Source of the DNA: Paenibacillus woosongensis
GTDB lineage: Bacteria; Bacillota; Bacilli; Paenibacillales; Paenibacillaceae
Direction of reading: 5' to 3'
DNA length: 64,000 bases
Assembly (NCBI RefSeq): GCF_009725165.1
Contig: NZ_WNZW01000001.1
Location: 434,001-498,000, forward strand
A program made the position numbers and the translations under genes. The notes below the pieces were generated by a model. That model made no database searches, was not told the origin of the DNA, and saw only the letters and a list, made by a program, of their open reading frames with translations. Below, in pieces: positions 25,291-37,365 of the stretch (position 1 is the first letter of the stretch; each line of letters begins with the position of its first letter).

Positions 25291-25401
25291 TATTGGCCCA
25301 CCTTATTTCTTTTATTAACCTAAAAAAGAAAAGAGTGCTCTATTCCGGCACATCTTCCCTCAAAAAACCTTATTACGCCTAAAGATTCTACCTCAATAAT
25401 G

Positions 25402-26496
25402 TTAACCAATTTGGTTCATTCCGTCTACTTCTGTAATCACCACGGATAATTGCTGCGATAAGTCCACATCGTAAGGCACCTTCAGATCCTCCCCGTCCGG
25501 GTCGGTCAATACGCGAACGACGGGGCGCTGCGGGAAGATGCCGTGAATTTTGGCGACGATGCCTTTTTCTCCCGTGCTGAGCCTGACCGCCATGCCTAGC
25601 GGATAGATGGCGACCCGGTCGCGAAATACCTCCAGCTTGGACTTCTCGTATAAATGGCCGCAGCCTGTATATAATACCTCAAGCGCCTGATGAGGCAGCA
25701 TCGCAGAGCGATATACCCGGTGTGTCGTCATAGCATCGTATGAGTCCGTAATGGCGATCCAGCGGGCAAACTCACTGATTTCCTCTCCCTTGAGTCCCCG
25801 TGGGTAGCCGCTGCCGTTCAAACGCTCATGATGCTGGTAAGCACAGTGCGCGGAAACTAACGGAATGCCAGGCTCATCCTTAAGCATCTTAAACCCGAGC
25901 TCGGCATGCTGCTTGACCTGCTCGTACTCCGCATCCGTCAGCTTGCCTGCCTTGGTCAGCAGCGGTAGCGGGAGCTTCGTTTTTCCAATATCATGCAGCA
26001 GGGCGCCAAGGCCAAGGAGAGTCAGATCGCTCTTGGAATATCCGTGGATTTGCCCTAACAGAATCGTATAAATGCAAACATTGAGGGAATGCCTGTACAA
26101 ATAATGATCCATGCTGTTGACATTCATCATCATAATCATGGCGTCTTCCCTGGCGCTAAGATCATCCATAATTTCCTCAACGAGGCCGGAGAACGTCTTG
26201 CCCAGATAAGGATAGACCAGACCTTTAACCGCTGGGCCAGTCATTTTCCGGAAGTTCGTTCGAATCTCCTTCAGCGCCCTGCGCCGTGTCTCCTCCTCGA
26301 TCATATCGACGGGAACGACGTCCTCTGTTCGCGGATCGGCCACATACACGAAATTCAGGCCATGACGGCGCAGACGCCGGATGACGGCCTCGGTAAGCTC
26401 TGCATTTTCGGATAAAAGGATGATGCCGTCCTCGTTATATATTTTCTTTCCCAATTTCATCCCGGGCTGGAGTGAGTTGATTGGTATTAATCGCAT
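25402..26496 (-). CDS. HD-GYP domain phosphodiesterase
   Basis: A 364-residue protein. The N-terminal domain (1-115) begins MRLIPINSLQPGMKLG. The HD-GYP domain (about 130-290) has H168-D169 (LLHDIGK), HHERLNGSGYP with G230-Y231-P232, and ITDSYDAMTTHRVY; a small C-terminal beta domain follows. HD-GYP enzymes hydrolyse cyclic di-GMP. The catalytic residues look intact, unlike the paralogue at 29881-30927, with which it shares architecture throughout. Confidence 0.9.
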   Translation of the reverse strand: MRLIPINSLQPGMKLGKKIYNEDGIILLSENAELTEAVIRRLRRHGLNFVYVADPRTEDVVPVDMIEEETRRRALKEIRTNFRKMTGPAVKGLVYPYLGKTFSGLVEEIMDDLSAREDAMIMMMNVNSMDHYLYRHSLNVCIYTILLGQIHGYSKSDLTLLGLGALLHDIGKTKLPLPLLTKAGKLTDAEYEQVKQHAELGFKMLKDEPGIPLVSAHCAYQHHERLNGSGYPRGLKGEEISEFARWIAITDSYDAMTTHRVYRSAMLPHQALEVLYTGCGHLYEKSKLEVFRDRVAIYPLGMAVRLSTGEKGIVAKIHGIFPQRPVVRVLTDPDGEDLKVPYDVDLSQQLSVVITEVDGMNQIG

Positions 26497-26591
26497 GATA
26501 AATCCACTTCCGTCTCTATGGTTAGGTTAGTAATGTATGTCATTGCGAAAAGCGGCTTTATAATGTGATATGACTGGCTTGTCGCCCGAAA

Positions 26592-27422
26592 CTATCGCAT
26601 GATGAAAGTCCAAAATAAAGCAGCAAGAAGGAAACGATAATAAGCGAAATGCCTGAGCTGAATTTTCTGAATGGATTTTAAGAAGGCCATGACCACGATA
26701 TAAGCCACAATAAACGAAATGATAAAACCGACTGCAAATAATCCTATAGTATCTATAGTAAAATATCGGTAGGAATCCAGCATTTCATAACCCGATACAG
26801 CAAACATGATCGGTATTGCGATCAGGAAAGAGAAGTCAGCGGAAGCCTTATAGCTTGCCCCGCTAAACATGCCGCCCGCGATGGTTGAGCCGGAACGGGA
26901 GAAGCCTGGCCACAAGACGGATATGCATTGATACAGTCCGATCATTAGCGCCTGCTTATGGGTAAGCTGATCCATATCTTTGGCAGTTACCTGGGCCTTG
27001 TTCTTGGAGAACCATTCGGCTGCGATCATAAATATACCGCCGGCGAGCAGCGCCCAGAGGACGGTCTGGGGACTGAACAGACTTTTGATGAAATCCCTGA
27101 AGAAGAAACCGACTGCAAGAGCCGGTGCAATGCCCAAAATGACATGCAGGAGATCAAGACGTCTTGCTGGTATTTGGTTCCGAAATACAGGCACAGGTTC
27201 CTTGCTTAACCCTAGTAAACGAATAATCCGTTCCCTGTATACCCATGAAATAGCCAAAATTGCCCCTAGCTGAATCACAATCATGAAAGTTTTCATCTCG
27301 GGAGTAGAGTCGTCATAACCCAACAACTTGGCTGTCAATATCATGTGGCCTGTCGAAGATACCGGGATAAATTCGGTCAAACCCTCTACAATCCCCAAAA
27401 TAACCGCGACAATAAAATTCAT
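26592..27422 (-). CDS. uppP: Undecaprenyl-diphosphatase UppP/BacA
   Basis: A 276-residue polytopic membrane enzyme. EGLTEFIPVSSTGHMIL and GFSRSGSTIAGG are the two conserved active-site motifs of UppP. It dephosphorylates undecaprenyl pyrophosphate to recycle the cell-wall lipid carrier; overproduction in other bacteria gives bacitracin resistance. ATG at 27422 with an excellent GAGGAGGGGG. It follows the YunD-type gene by 41 nt in the same direction. Confidence 0.95.
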   Translation of the reverse strand: MNFIVAVILGIVEGLTEFIPVSSTGHMILTAKLLGYDDSTPEMKTFMIVIQLGAILAISWVYRERIIRLLGLSKEPVPVFRNQIPARRLDLLHVILGIAPALAVGFFFRDFIKSLFSPQTVLWALLAGGIFMIAAEWFSKNKAQVTAKDMDQLTHKQALMIGLYQCISVLWPGFSRSGSTIAGGMFSGASYKASADFSFLIAIPIMFAVSGYEMLDSYRYFTIDTIGLFAVGFIISFIVAYIVVMAFLKSIQKIQLRHFAYYRFLLAALFWTFIMR

Positions 27423-27463
27423 GGCCCCCTCCTCTTCATTAAGCGGCCAGGCCGCTTTTCAAT

Positions 27464-28909
27464 TCAGCCCACGGTTCGGCTTTTCCAGCGGCGATAGAAG
27501 CAGCTCTCAACGGCGCCTGCCGTCTGAAGCTCCATCCGCAGCAGATCCCTTAAGAACTCCGGCAGCAGAAATTCCTGCTCGCTGCCCTGCTTCAGGCATT
27601 CATAGCCGATGCCAAACGTAAACATGTCAAGCGTGCCCACCGAATAAATGCCCTCTGGAACAATCGGAACGCCCTTTACGCTCGCTTCGATGACTTTATG
27701 AAATGGCGCGCCTTCCGGGTCATAAATGATTTCCATGCCATCAACACAGATGCCGCCGAGCTGCTTGCCGCGAAAGCCAAACCCGAAGATCGCCTTGTCC
27801 GTAAAATCAGCTAGCAGCGATTCCTCCAGGCTGTACAATATATGCTTGCCCAGCAAATTCATGCGGCAAGGATTGATAGGCGAGGGACAGCGCTCATGAA
27901 GCATGCCTTCGCTAATTTCTCCGGCAGGCAGTCCTGTGAGCAGTTGGCCGCTATTGATGATCGACAAGTCGCTTCCCGTAAATCGCCTTACCGCCTGCGC
28001 CAGCAAATTGCCAAACGGAGATTCGGCATCGTAGCGGATTGGCAATTCCTCTTCGATTACCGCTACCGTTCGAGCCATCCGCTCTACAGCCCGGTGCTTA
28101 TGTATTTCCAGCGCTTTAGCTACCATAGGATCTTCCGGTCCGCTCTCGGCAGGCAGGCAGATGCCAGAGATGACCTTCGCTGCCCCGGTAAGTTCGTCCC
28201 GTCCAATTGTAATTTGCCCGAGATGCCGTCCAAATTTCCCGGCAGCCGCAATGGCCGTCTGTCTGATCCACAACGGCTCCTCCAGCAGATGATGGGTATG
28301 GCCGCCAAGAATCAGGTCGATCCCGGGAACCTGCTCTGCAAGCTGGCGATCGAAGGACAGGCCTAGATGGGACATCACTACGACGAGATCAGCTTCGCTG
28401 CGCAATTCATTAACCGATTTCGCTATCGAATCTAGCGGATCGAGCACAGTCAAGCCGAGCAGCTTGTAAAACTCGGCATAGGCTGCCGTTGCGCCGACCA
28501 AACCGATTTTGAAGCCTCCCCGCTCAAGCACAGTTTGCTTCTTCATCCATACAGGCGGTTTGCCGGTCACGGCATCCAGCATGTTCGCACAGACAACCTC
28601 GCACGCTAATCCTGCATAAGCCTGCCCCAGTTGATCCGGTGTAAAGGTCAGTCCCTCGTTATTGCCTATCGTGATGGCGTCATACCTCATCAGGTTCAGA
28701 ACATCCACGTTGGCTTGTCCCATCGTGCCTTCTGTCTCGGGAGCGGCCCGGTCCATATGATCGCCGATATCCAGCAGCAGCAAGGCCCCATTCTCCTGCT
28801 CGCGAAAGCCGTTCACCATCGAGGCAATCCGCTTCATGGCGCCGAAATGGCTGTGCAAATCGTTGGTATACAGTATCGTTAACATATCCTGGTTCGTATC
28901 CGGCAGCAT
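27464..28909 (-). CDS. YunD-like metallophosphatase/5'-nucleotidase
   Basis: A 481-residue cytoplasmic enzyme with no signal peptide. The calcineurin-like phosphoesterase domain (1-260) has NDLHSHFGAMKR, DIGDHMDR, TIGNNEGL, SHLGLS and GGHTHH, all metal ligands. The 5'-nucleotidase C-terminal domain (about 285-440) begins with NLLAQAVR and NSGQL. Absence of a leader fits YunD of Bacillus rather than surface 5'-nucleotidases. ATG at 28909 with GAGGGGGGACA upstream. Divergent from the MoaD-MoaE gene. Confidence 0.88.
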   Translation of the reverse strand: MLPDTNQDMLTILYTNDLHSHFGAMKRIASMVNGFREQENGALLLLDIGDHMDRAAPETEGTMGQANVDVLNLMRYDAITIGNNEGLTFTPDQLGQAYAGLACEVVCANMLDAVTGKPPVWMKKQTVLERGGFKIGLVGATAAYAEFYKLLGLTVLDPLDSIAKSVNELRSEADLVVVMSHLGLSFDRQLAEQVPGIDLILGGHTHHLLEEPLWIRQTAIAAAGKFGRHLGQITIGRDELTGAAKVISGICLPAESGPEDPMVAKALEIHKHRAVERMARTVAVIEEELPIRYDAESPFGNLLAQAVRRFTGSDLSIINSGQLLTGLPAGEISEGMLHERCPSPINPCRMNLLGKHILYSLEESLLADFTDKAIFGFGFRGKQLGGICVDGMEIIYDPEGAPFHKVIEASVKGVPIVPEGIYSVGTLDMFTFGIGYECLKQGSEQEFLLPEFLRDLLRMELQTAGAVESCFYRRWKSRTVG

Positions 28910-29053
28910 GATTGTCCCCCCTCGGTTTCTACCTGTTCAGCCGTTCTGGTAAAACGTTTAGATGTAAAATATTATATACCTCAAATTTAATCATTGTCTC
29001 CCTAAATATGATATATTATAGGGGTTTATTAAGTATTACGGGGTGAGTTAGAA

Positions 29054-29794
29054 ATGATGCTGACAATTTTTCTATTCGCGGGGCTGGCTGACCGTATCGG
29101 CGCTTCGCAAATCGAAATCACATATCCTCAGAACGCCATAACCGCTGACCGGTTAAAACAGGAAATCGCCAATCAATATCCGGAGGCAGCGTCTTTGGTG
29201 AGCCTGTCTTTTCTAGCCGTCAATCAAGAATATGCGGCTGGCGGGCTCCTCATTACCGAGCAGGACGAAATTGCTCTCATCCCTCCCGTGTCCGGAGGCC
29301 TAGAGGATCAGGAGCAGGACTTGCTCGATCCCGAAGACCAGATGTACGAGATCAGTTCGCAGCCCCTCTCGGTTAGCGCAGTGACCCAAAAAGTTAACAC
29401 GGCCAACCATGGCGCATCGCTAGTCTTTGTCGGAACGACGCGGGAAATGACCGGCGATCAGCGAACGATCCATCTGGAATACGAAGCTTATATTCCTATG
29501 GCCCTGTCCAAAATGAAGCAGATCGGCGAAGAAATCGCTGCAAAATGGCCAGGCACCCTTTGCGCCATCAGCCATCGGGTCGGGAAAGTCGATATCGCCG
29601 AAATCAGCGTCATCATCGCCGTTTCCACACCTCACCGCAGTGATAGCTATGCTGCAAGCCGTTATGCCATCGAAAGACTGAAACAAATCGTTCCTATTTG
29701 GAAGAAGGAAGTCTGGGAGGACGGCACGGAATGGAAGGGGCATGGACAGGGACCATGGAATCCAGCTGCGCCAGGACAAATATCACAGCAATAG
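29054..29794 (+). CDS. MoaD-MoaE fusion, molybdopterin synthase
   Basis: A 246-residue fusion. Residues 1-82 are a MoaD beta-grasp domain ending PPVSG81-G82. After a ~25-residue acidic linker the MoaE catalytic domain runs from about 108 to 240 (FVGTTREMTGDQ, LEYEAYIPMA, HRVGKVDIAE, STPHRSDSYAA, PIWKKE with catalytic lysines). MoaD normally needs a free C-terminal Gly-Gly for thiocarboxylation, so the fusion probably must be cut after G82, as described for mycobacterial MoaX. ATG behind GGGGTGAG. No other moa genes are in the window. Confidence 0.88.
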   Translation: MMLTIFLFAGLADRIGASQIEITYPQNAITADRLKQEIANQYPEAASLVSLSFLAVNQEYAAGGLLITEQDEIALIPPVSGGLEDQEQDLLDPEDQMYEISSQPLSVSAVTQKVNTANHGASLVFVGTTREMTGDQRTIHLEYEAYIPMALSKMKQIGEEIAAKWPGTLCAISHRVGKVDIAEISVIIAVSTPHRSDSYAASRYAIERLKQIVPIWKKEVWEDGTEWKGHGQGPWNPAAPGQISQQ

Positions 29795-29880
29795 CATCCA
29801 AAGACCTATAATTTCATTGCCAATCCAGTTATTCCCTGCTATCATTAAGAAAAACTGCGGATTATGAGGTGTCATCGTTC

Positions 29881-30927
29881 TTGAAATTACATGTGATCGA
29901 AATCAGCCCCGGCGACCGTCTTAAGCATGATATTTTCAATCAATTCGGCGTATTAATTCTGCATAAAGGAACAGAACTGACCAATGATGCGATCGTGAAG
30001 CTAATGCAGCACGGAATCGACTACATCGACATTGAACCTCGCACCATAGACATCGAACGTGCTGCAAACAACGCCCACCAAGATCCCGTCATGAAAGTTG
30101 CACCGCTATTCAACGAAGCTGTTGACGGTTACGAAGACATTTTTCTGGAAGCGCTATCCAGCGGTACCTTTGATGAATCCAAAGTCGATGAGCTGCTGCA
30201 GCCCCTGGTAGATGAACTAGTCGGCCAGAAGGATGTCGTATCCCTCTTACTGCTGCTGAATAACGGTGATAATTATACATATAATCATTCCATGCAAGTC
30301 GGAATGCTATCTTATTATATCGCAACTTGGCTTGGTTATCCTAAAGAAAAGGCTTATCAAGTCGGCAAGGCCGGCTATTTGATCGATATCGGCAAATGCA
30401 TGATTTCCCAAGACATTCTCGGCAAGCCCGGCAAGCTGACGCCGGAGGAATTTGATGAGGTCAAACGTCATACATTGTACGGCTCCGAAATCATTCTGAA
30501 TTCTACGGGAGACGAAATCTCTGCAATGGTTGCCCTGCAGCATCATGAACGGGAAGATGGAAGCGGATACCCTAAGGGGCTGCGCAAGGATGAGATTCAT
30601 CCTTATGCCAAAATAGCAGCAGTAGCGGATGTCTATACCGCCATGACCTCCAACCGCGTCTACCAATCCAAGCAGGAGCTGCTTACTGTTTTGCGGGAAT
30701 TGAATTCCCTTAGCTTTGGCAAATTGAGTCCTGAGCCGACCCAAGCCCTTATCAGTCACCTGCTGCCGAACTTTATCGGCAAGAAGGTGCTGCTGAATTC
30801 CGGGGAAGTTGGTTCAATCGTAATGACGAACCAGACAGATTTCTTCCGCCCGCTCGTTCAGACAGACGACAGGTTCGTAGACTTGTCCAAAGAACGGGAG
30901 CTGTCGATTACTGAGGTTTATATTTAG
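29881..30927 (+). CDS. HD-GYP-like protein with altered HD motif
   Basis: A 348-residue paralogue of the protein at 25402-26496 with the same layout. The HD-GYP domain retains HHEREDGSGYP (G228-Y230-P231 region) and VADVYTAMTSNRVY, but the HD signature reads LID at 167-169: the His of the metal-binding HD pair is Ile168. The protein may therefore not hydrolyse c-di-GMP, or bind metal differently. TTG at 29881 is the start: GAGGTG lies 9 nt before it, and alignment with the paralogue begins there. A strong terminator follows, so it is a single gene. Confidence 0.85.
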   Translation: MKLHVIEISPGDRLKHDIFNQFGVLILHKGTELTNDAIVKLMQHGIDYIDIEPRTIDIERAANNAHQDPVMKVAPLFNEAVDGYEDIFLEALSSGTFDESKVDELLQPLVDELVGQKDVVSLLLLLNNGDNYTYNHSMQVGMLSYYIATWLGYPKEKAYQVGKAGYLIDIGKCMISQDILGKPGKLTPEEFDEVKRHTLYGSEIILNSTGDEISAMVALQHHEREDGSGYPKGLRKDEIHPYAKIAAVADVYTAMTSNRVYQSKQELLTVLRELNSLSFGKLSPEPTQALISHLLPNFIGKKVLLNSGEVGSIVMTNQTDFFRPLVQTDDRFVDLSKERELSITEVYI

Positions 30928-30960
30928 GACTGAACTTATATTTGGATCATACATAACCAA

Positions 30961-30995
30961 AACCCTTCCGCGCCTGTGCTGCGGGAGGGTTTTTC
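30961..30995 (+). terminator. Terminator of the altered HD-GYP gene
   Basis: The stem AACCCTTCCGC / GCGGGAGGGTT is followed by TTTTC. Confidence 0.9.
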
Positions 30996-31082
30996 GTAAG
31001 GAGTTTTTGCAGTTTTGATATCCACTATATGACTCCGGCATAGGATCAGCTTAGTTAAGCGCCCGTACAAGGAAAATATAAA

Positions 31083-31124
31083 TAAAACATGCCTAAGCAG
31101 GTAGATGAATACCTCTCAGGCATG
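31083..31124 (-). terminator. Terminator of the CotF-like gene
   Basis: On the minus strand CATGCCT / AGGCATG encloses a second paired segment AGGTA-TTCATC-TACCT and is followed by a T-rich TTTTATTTATATTT tail. Confidence 0.75.
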
Positions 31125-31172
31125 CACATTTGTTTTATAAAGACATATCTCATTTGCATGAAACGAATCCCT

Positions 31173-31685
31173 TTACAGAGCTAACACCCGGTTGGCATTG
31201 GCAACATCGTTCGCCAGCAGCTTCGGCAAATCATAGGCTGGATAATACCCTTTTTCATACATGAAGTTGAATGTCTTCGCATGCAGTTGGATTGCGGCAT
31301 TCAACTGCTTCGTAAAGGTCTCTCTCAGCTGAGGTGTTGCTGTTTCCGTAATCGCAGCCGCATAAGTACGCACCGCTATTTTGGCGAACCCGAGCAGCTG
31401 CCCCGCATAAAATGGCGTTAAATCCATGCCCGGATTTTTACTCTGTCTCGTTCCCTGCGGCCATTGCGGCGCTTTCGGGTAAAATTGCAGCAGCTCCTTC
31501 AAATTGTGCTCAAGGCTCTTGATGGCTTCTAGGTATAGGGCTCTAAGCTGGGGGTTGGAAACATCGTTCACCACCATCTTGAAATTCTCGAGCTGGTTGG
31601 TTTGAAACGCCGTTAATTCATGCAGCTCCATAGTCTCATGCCACGCTAAATGCGGGTGTTGATACATTTGGTTATTTTTAGACAA
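31173..31685 (-). CDS. CotF-like spore coat protein
   Basis: A 170-residue helical protein of the CotF/spore-coat ferritin-like group: HETMELHELTAFQTNQL, a conserved LYLEAIKSLEHNLKELLQFYP, and a C-terminal helix ending EKGYYPAYD. The N-terminal Gln/His/Met-rich leader is typical. The precise role in the coat is unknown. Good RBS (GGAGGG) before the ATG, and its own terminator. Confidence 0.75.
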   Translation of the reverse strand: MSKNNQMYQHPHLAWHETMELHELTAFQTNQLENFKMVVNDVSNPQLRALYLEAIKSLEHNLKELLQFYPKAPQWPQGTRQSKNPGMDLTPFYAGQLLGFAKIAVRTYAAAITETATPQLRETFTKQLNAAIQLHAKTFNFMYEKGYYPAYDLPKLLANDVANANRVLAL

Positions 31686-31769
31686 TTCGAAATCCCTCCT
31701 AGGCGGTATGCTATAGCCTATTCAGCAGCCGCCCAAAGAGTGACGCCAACACAGGAGCAATCTCTAGAC

Positions 31770-31802
31770 AAAAAAACACCGCGGGCTTATCACCCGCGAT
31801 GT
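31770..31802 (-). terminator. Terminator of the suf operon
   Basis: The minus-strand stem ACATCGCGGG / CCCGCGGTGT (one mismatch) has a 7-nt loop and is followed by TTTTTT. It lies 36 nt after the sufB stop. Confidence 0.9.
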
Positions 31803-31838
31803 TTGTAAAGGTTATTCCATGTGGACCAAATTCTACGA

Positions 31839-33236
31839 TTAACCGATCGAGCCTTCCATCTCGAATTTGATCAATCTATTCATCTCAACTGCATATTCCA
31901 TCGGCAGCTCCTTCGTGAACGGCTCGATGAAGCCCATAACGATCATTTGCGTCGCTTCATCCTCGGTCAAGCCGCGGCTCATCAGATAGAAGAGCTGATC
32001 CTCGGATACCTTCGATACTGTTGCCTCATGCTCCAGAACGATGTTATCGTTCATAATTTCGTTATAAGGAATCGTATCGGAGGTCGACTCGTTATCCAAA
32101 ATAAGCGTATCGCATTTGACGTTCGATTTAGCGCCCTCTGCCTGACGGCCAAAGGATGCCAGACCGCGGTAGGTTACTTTTCCGCCGTGCTTACTGATCG
32201 ACTTGGAAACGATCGTAGACGTTGTGTCTGGAGCCAAATGGATCATCTTCGCGCCGGAGTCCTGGTGCTGATTCTTGCCGGCTACAGCGATTGACAGCAC
32301 GCTGCCTTTCGCTCCGCGGCCTTTCAGTACAACGGCAGGATATTTCATCGTCAGTTTCGAACCGATATTGCCGTCAACCCACTCCATGTTCGCATTCTCT
32401 TCAGCTACAGCCCGCTTAGTTACCAGGTTGTAGATGTTTGGTGCCCAGTTCTGAATCGTCGTATAGCGAACGCGTGCATTCTTCTTACAAATGATTTCAA
32501 CAACCGCGCTGTGCAGGGAGTTCGTGCTGTAAACCGGAGCGGTACAGCCCTCTACATAGTGCACGAAGCTGTCTTCATCCGCTATGATCAGCGTTCTTTC
32601 GAACTGCCCCATGTTTTCGGAGTTGATCCGGAAGTATGCCTGCAGAGGAATTTCACATTTAACGCCCTTAGGTACGTAAATGAAGCTTCCTCCCGACCAC
32701 ACCGCACTGTTCAATGCTGCAAACTTGTTATCCGTCGGCGGAACGATCGTACCGAAATACTCGCGGAAAATCTCCGGATGCTCGCGCAGAGCCGTATCCG
32801 TATCGCTAAAAATAACGCCCTGCTCTTCCAATTCCTTCTGCATGCTGTGGTATACAACCTCAGATTCGTACTGGGCGGATACGCCGGCCAGGAACTTCTG
32901 TTCCGCTTCCGGAATGCCGAGCTTATCGAAGGTTTCTTTGATTTCTGCCGGAACCTCTTCCCATGTCTTTCCTTGCTTCTCCGACGGTCTTACGTAGTAC
33001 TGGATATCGTCGAAATCAAGCTCATCCAGGTCGCCGCCCCAACGCGGCATCGGCATTTTCTCAAACTGCTCGAGCGATTTCAGGCGGAAATCAAGCATCC
33101 ACTGCGGTTCGTTCTTAATTTTCGAAATTTCCTCTACGATTTCGCGAGTCAAGCCTTTACCTGACTGGAAAATAGATTTATGCTCGTCGCGGAAACCATA
33201 TTTGTATTCCCCTATATCGGGAGCCTTCTTAGCCAT
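31839..33236 (-). CDS. sufB: SufB, Fe-S cluster scaffold component
   Basis: A 465-residue SufBD-fold protein. It opens with [11 protein letters not shown] and [15 protein letters not shown] and shows [32 protein letters not shown] and [11 protein letters not shown], with the C-terminal [17 protein letters not shown] core that contributes the cluster site with SufD. SufBC2D assembles [Fe-S] clusters. Last gene of the operon, 21 nt after sufU; a terminator follows. Confidence 0.97.
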   Translation of the reverse strand: MAKKAPDIGEYKYGFRDEHKSIFQSGKGLTREIVEEISKIKNEPQWMLDFRLKSLEQFEKMPMPRWGGDLDELDFDDIQYYVRPSEKQGKTWEEVPAEIKETFDKLGIPEAEQKFLAGVSAQYESEVVYHSMQKELEEQGVIFSDTDTALREHPEIFREYFGTIVPPTDNKFAALNSAVWSGGSFIYVPKGVKCEIPLQAYFRINSENMGQFERTLIIADEDSFVHYVEGCTAPVYSTNSLHSAVVEIICKKNARVRYTTIQNWAPNIYNLVTKRAVAEENANMEWVDGNIGSKLTMKYPAVVLKGRGAKGSVLSIAVAGKNQHQDSGAKMIHLAPDTTSTIVSKSISKHGGKVTYRGLASFGRQAEGAKSNVKCDTLILDNESTSDTIPYNEIMNDNIVLEHEATVSKVSEDQLFYLMSRGLTEDEATQMIVMGFIEPFTKELPMEYAVEMNRLIKFEMEGSIG

Positions 33237-33257
33237 GGTGGATTACCTCCTTGTAAT

Positions 33258-33676
33258 TTATGACTCTTGAATCCCTTTCTTCAATGCGTTCCAAGCCAGT
33301 GTCGCGCATTTGATCCGGGCAGGGAATTTATTGACCCCGGATAGAGCTTCGATATCTTCCAGTTCGTCAAATTGGACGTCCTCGCCCTTCATCAGTGAAG
33401 AAAAACGGTCGGCCAGCTGGAGGGCATGCTCGAAGGTAAGGCCTTTAACGGCCTCCGTCATCATCGATGCCGATGACATGCTGATCGAGCAGCCTTCCCC
33501 CGTAAACCGCGCATCCTTCACGATCCCGTCCTCGACGATAAGCTGAAGAGATATGCGATCCCCGCATGTCGGATTGTTCAGATCCACTGTCAAGACGTCA
33601 TTGTCAAACTTCCCGCGGTTGCGCGGGTTTTTATAATGATCCATAATAACGCGCCGATATAAGTCGTCAAGTTGCA

Positions 33677-33677
<1 letters not shown>
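33258..33677 (-). CDS. sufU: SufU, zinc-dependent sulfurtransferase
   Basis: A 139-residue IscU-like protein. Zn/sulfur ligands are C38 (NPTCGD), D40, C63 (GEGCSIS) and a third Cys near residue 125 (RIKCATLAW). The insertion between the last two is typical of Gram-positive SufU, which takes persulfide from SufS. The ATG shares one nucleotide with the sufS stop. The presence of sufU instead of sufE supports a Firmicute host. Confidence 0.96.
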
Positions 33678-36189
<2,512 letters not shown>

Positions 36190-36213
36190 CTTAGCTCCTC
36201 CTTCCTCCTTCCG

Positions 36214-36996
36214 TTAAACTTGCTCTCCCACTGTCTCGTCAACGATGCCAAGCTCTTCTTTAATCCAATCGTATCCGTCCTTCTCCAGACGCTCTGCCAG
36301 CTCAGGGCCGCCGGATTTCACGATGCGCCCTTGCATCATGACATGGACGAAATCTGGCTTGATGTAATCCAGAAGACGCTGGTAGTGAGTGATGATCAAG
36401 AATCCGCGATCTTCGCTGCGCATGGAGTTTACGCCCTCGGCAACAATGCGCAATGCGTCAATGTCAAGTCCGGAGTCGACCTCGTCAAGAATAACGATTT
36501 TCGGGTCAAGCAGCATCATTTGCAAAATTTCGTTCCGCTTCTTCTCACCGCCGGAGAAGCCTTCATTCAAGTAACGGTGCGCAAATTCAGGATTCATTTC
36601 AAGCTCCTTCATTTTGCTCTCCATTTGACGAATAAACTTAATAAGGGATACCTCATTGCCTTCACCACGGCGGGCGTTGATCGCGCTCCGCAAGAAGTCC
36701 GAGTTGGTCACACCGCTGATCTCACTCGGATATTGCATGGCAAGGAACAGGCCTGCGCGAGCGCGCTCATCCACTTCCATTTCCAGCACATCTTCTCCGT
36801 CAAGCAGCACTTTGCCGTCGGTAACTTCATACTTGGGATGACCCATCAGCGCGGAAGCGAGCGTACTTTTCCCCGTACCGTTCGGTCCCATGATGGCGTG
36901 GACTTCCCCACCCTTTATTTCAATGTCGATTCCCTTGAGAATCTCTTTGTCCTCGATTGTCGCTTTAAGTCCTTCAATAACGAAATGTGTAGCCAT
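36214..36996 (-). CDS. sufC: SufC, Fe-S assembly ATPase
   Basis: A 260-residue ABC-type ATPase. Walker [10 protein letters not shown], signature [11 protein letters not shown], Walker [13 protein letters not shown], and H-loop IITHYQR. It drives conformational change of SufBD. The ATG at 36996 ([11 protein letters not shown]) has GGAGGGAGC 7 nt upstream; the longer frame upstream lies in the leader. First gene of sufCDSUB; the promoter region carries an array of repeated heptamers. Confidence 0.97.
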   Translation of the reverse strand: MATHFVIEGLKATIEDKEILKGIDIEIKGGEVHAIMGPNGTGKSTLASALMGHPKYEVTDGKVLLDGEDVLEMEVDERARAGLFLAMQYPSEISGVTNSDFLRSAINARRGEGNEVSLIKFIRQMESKMKELEMNPEFAHRYLNEGFSGGEKKRNEILQMMLLDPKIVILDEVDSGLDIDALRIVAEGVNSMRSEDRGFLIITHYQRLLDYIKPDFVHVMMQGRIVKSGGPELAERLEKDGYDWIKEELGIVDETVGEQV

Positions 36997-37071
36997 GTTT
37001 ACTGCTCCCTCCATTAAGTCGTTAGAATCATAACGTGTATTATAAAGGGACGTCTCCCTTTGCTCCCCTGC

Positions 37072-37140
37072 ATTATAGCACAATAATTCTCACTTTAGAA
37101 TTATTCTAAGTGATTCTCACTGATTCTCATTTTATTCTAA
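37072..37140 (-). promoter_or_regulatory. suf promoter with array of five ATTCT(A/C)A heptamers
   Basis: On the plus strand ATTCTCA, ATTCTAA, ATTCTCA, ATTCTCA and ATTCTAA begin at 37086, 37103, 37113, 37123 and 37134, i.e. 17, 10, 10 and 11 bp apart. The second is half of a perfect 7-1-7 palindrome TTAGAAT-T-ATTCTAA (37095-37109), the geometry of Fur/PerR boxes. On the minus strand an extended -10 TGCTATAAT ends at 37072 and its -35 position falls on this palindrome. Repression by a Fur-family or other iron/redox regulator is inferred. The rest of 37141-37284 shows nothing recognisable. Confidence 0.65.
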
Positions 37141-37284
37141 CCTACTTCGGATGCTTAAGCAACGTGCCACGGCTGGATAGAAGGCTAATCTCCTGCCCAA
37201 ATCCTCAGCCTGCCAAATCCAATGGAACATTCATAATTCGACATAACCCCAACACTGTGATTCATTTTCGACAAAAATGAAGAC

Positions 37285-37339
37285 TAAAAAACCTCTTACC
37301 AAGGCGCCTTAACTATAGCCTGCCCGCAAGTAAGAGGTT
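37285..37339 (-). terminator. Terminator of the ATP-grasp biosynthetic operon
   Basis: The minus-strand stem AACCTCTTAC / GTAAGAGGTT with a 30-nt partly structured loop is followed by TTTTTT. It lies 27 nt after the MFS stop and marks the downstream end of the cluster. Confidence 0.88.
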
Positions 37340-37365
37340 CTTATTTATCATTCGGGTATATAAAT

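Noticed and set aside
32511-33164. A 217-codon plus-strand open frame
   Set aside because: Antisense to sufB; low-complexity, His/Arg/Leu-rich shadow translation.
37044-37061. AAAGGGA / TCCCTTT hairpin in the sufC leader as a terminator or riboswitch
   Set aside because: A small stem with a 4-nt loop and no T-run in either direction; no riboswitch core is seen around it.
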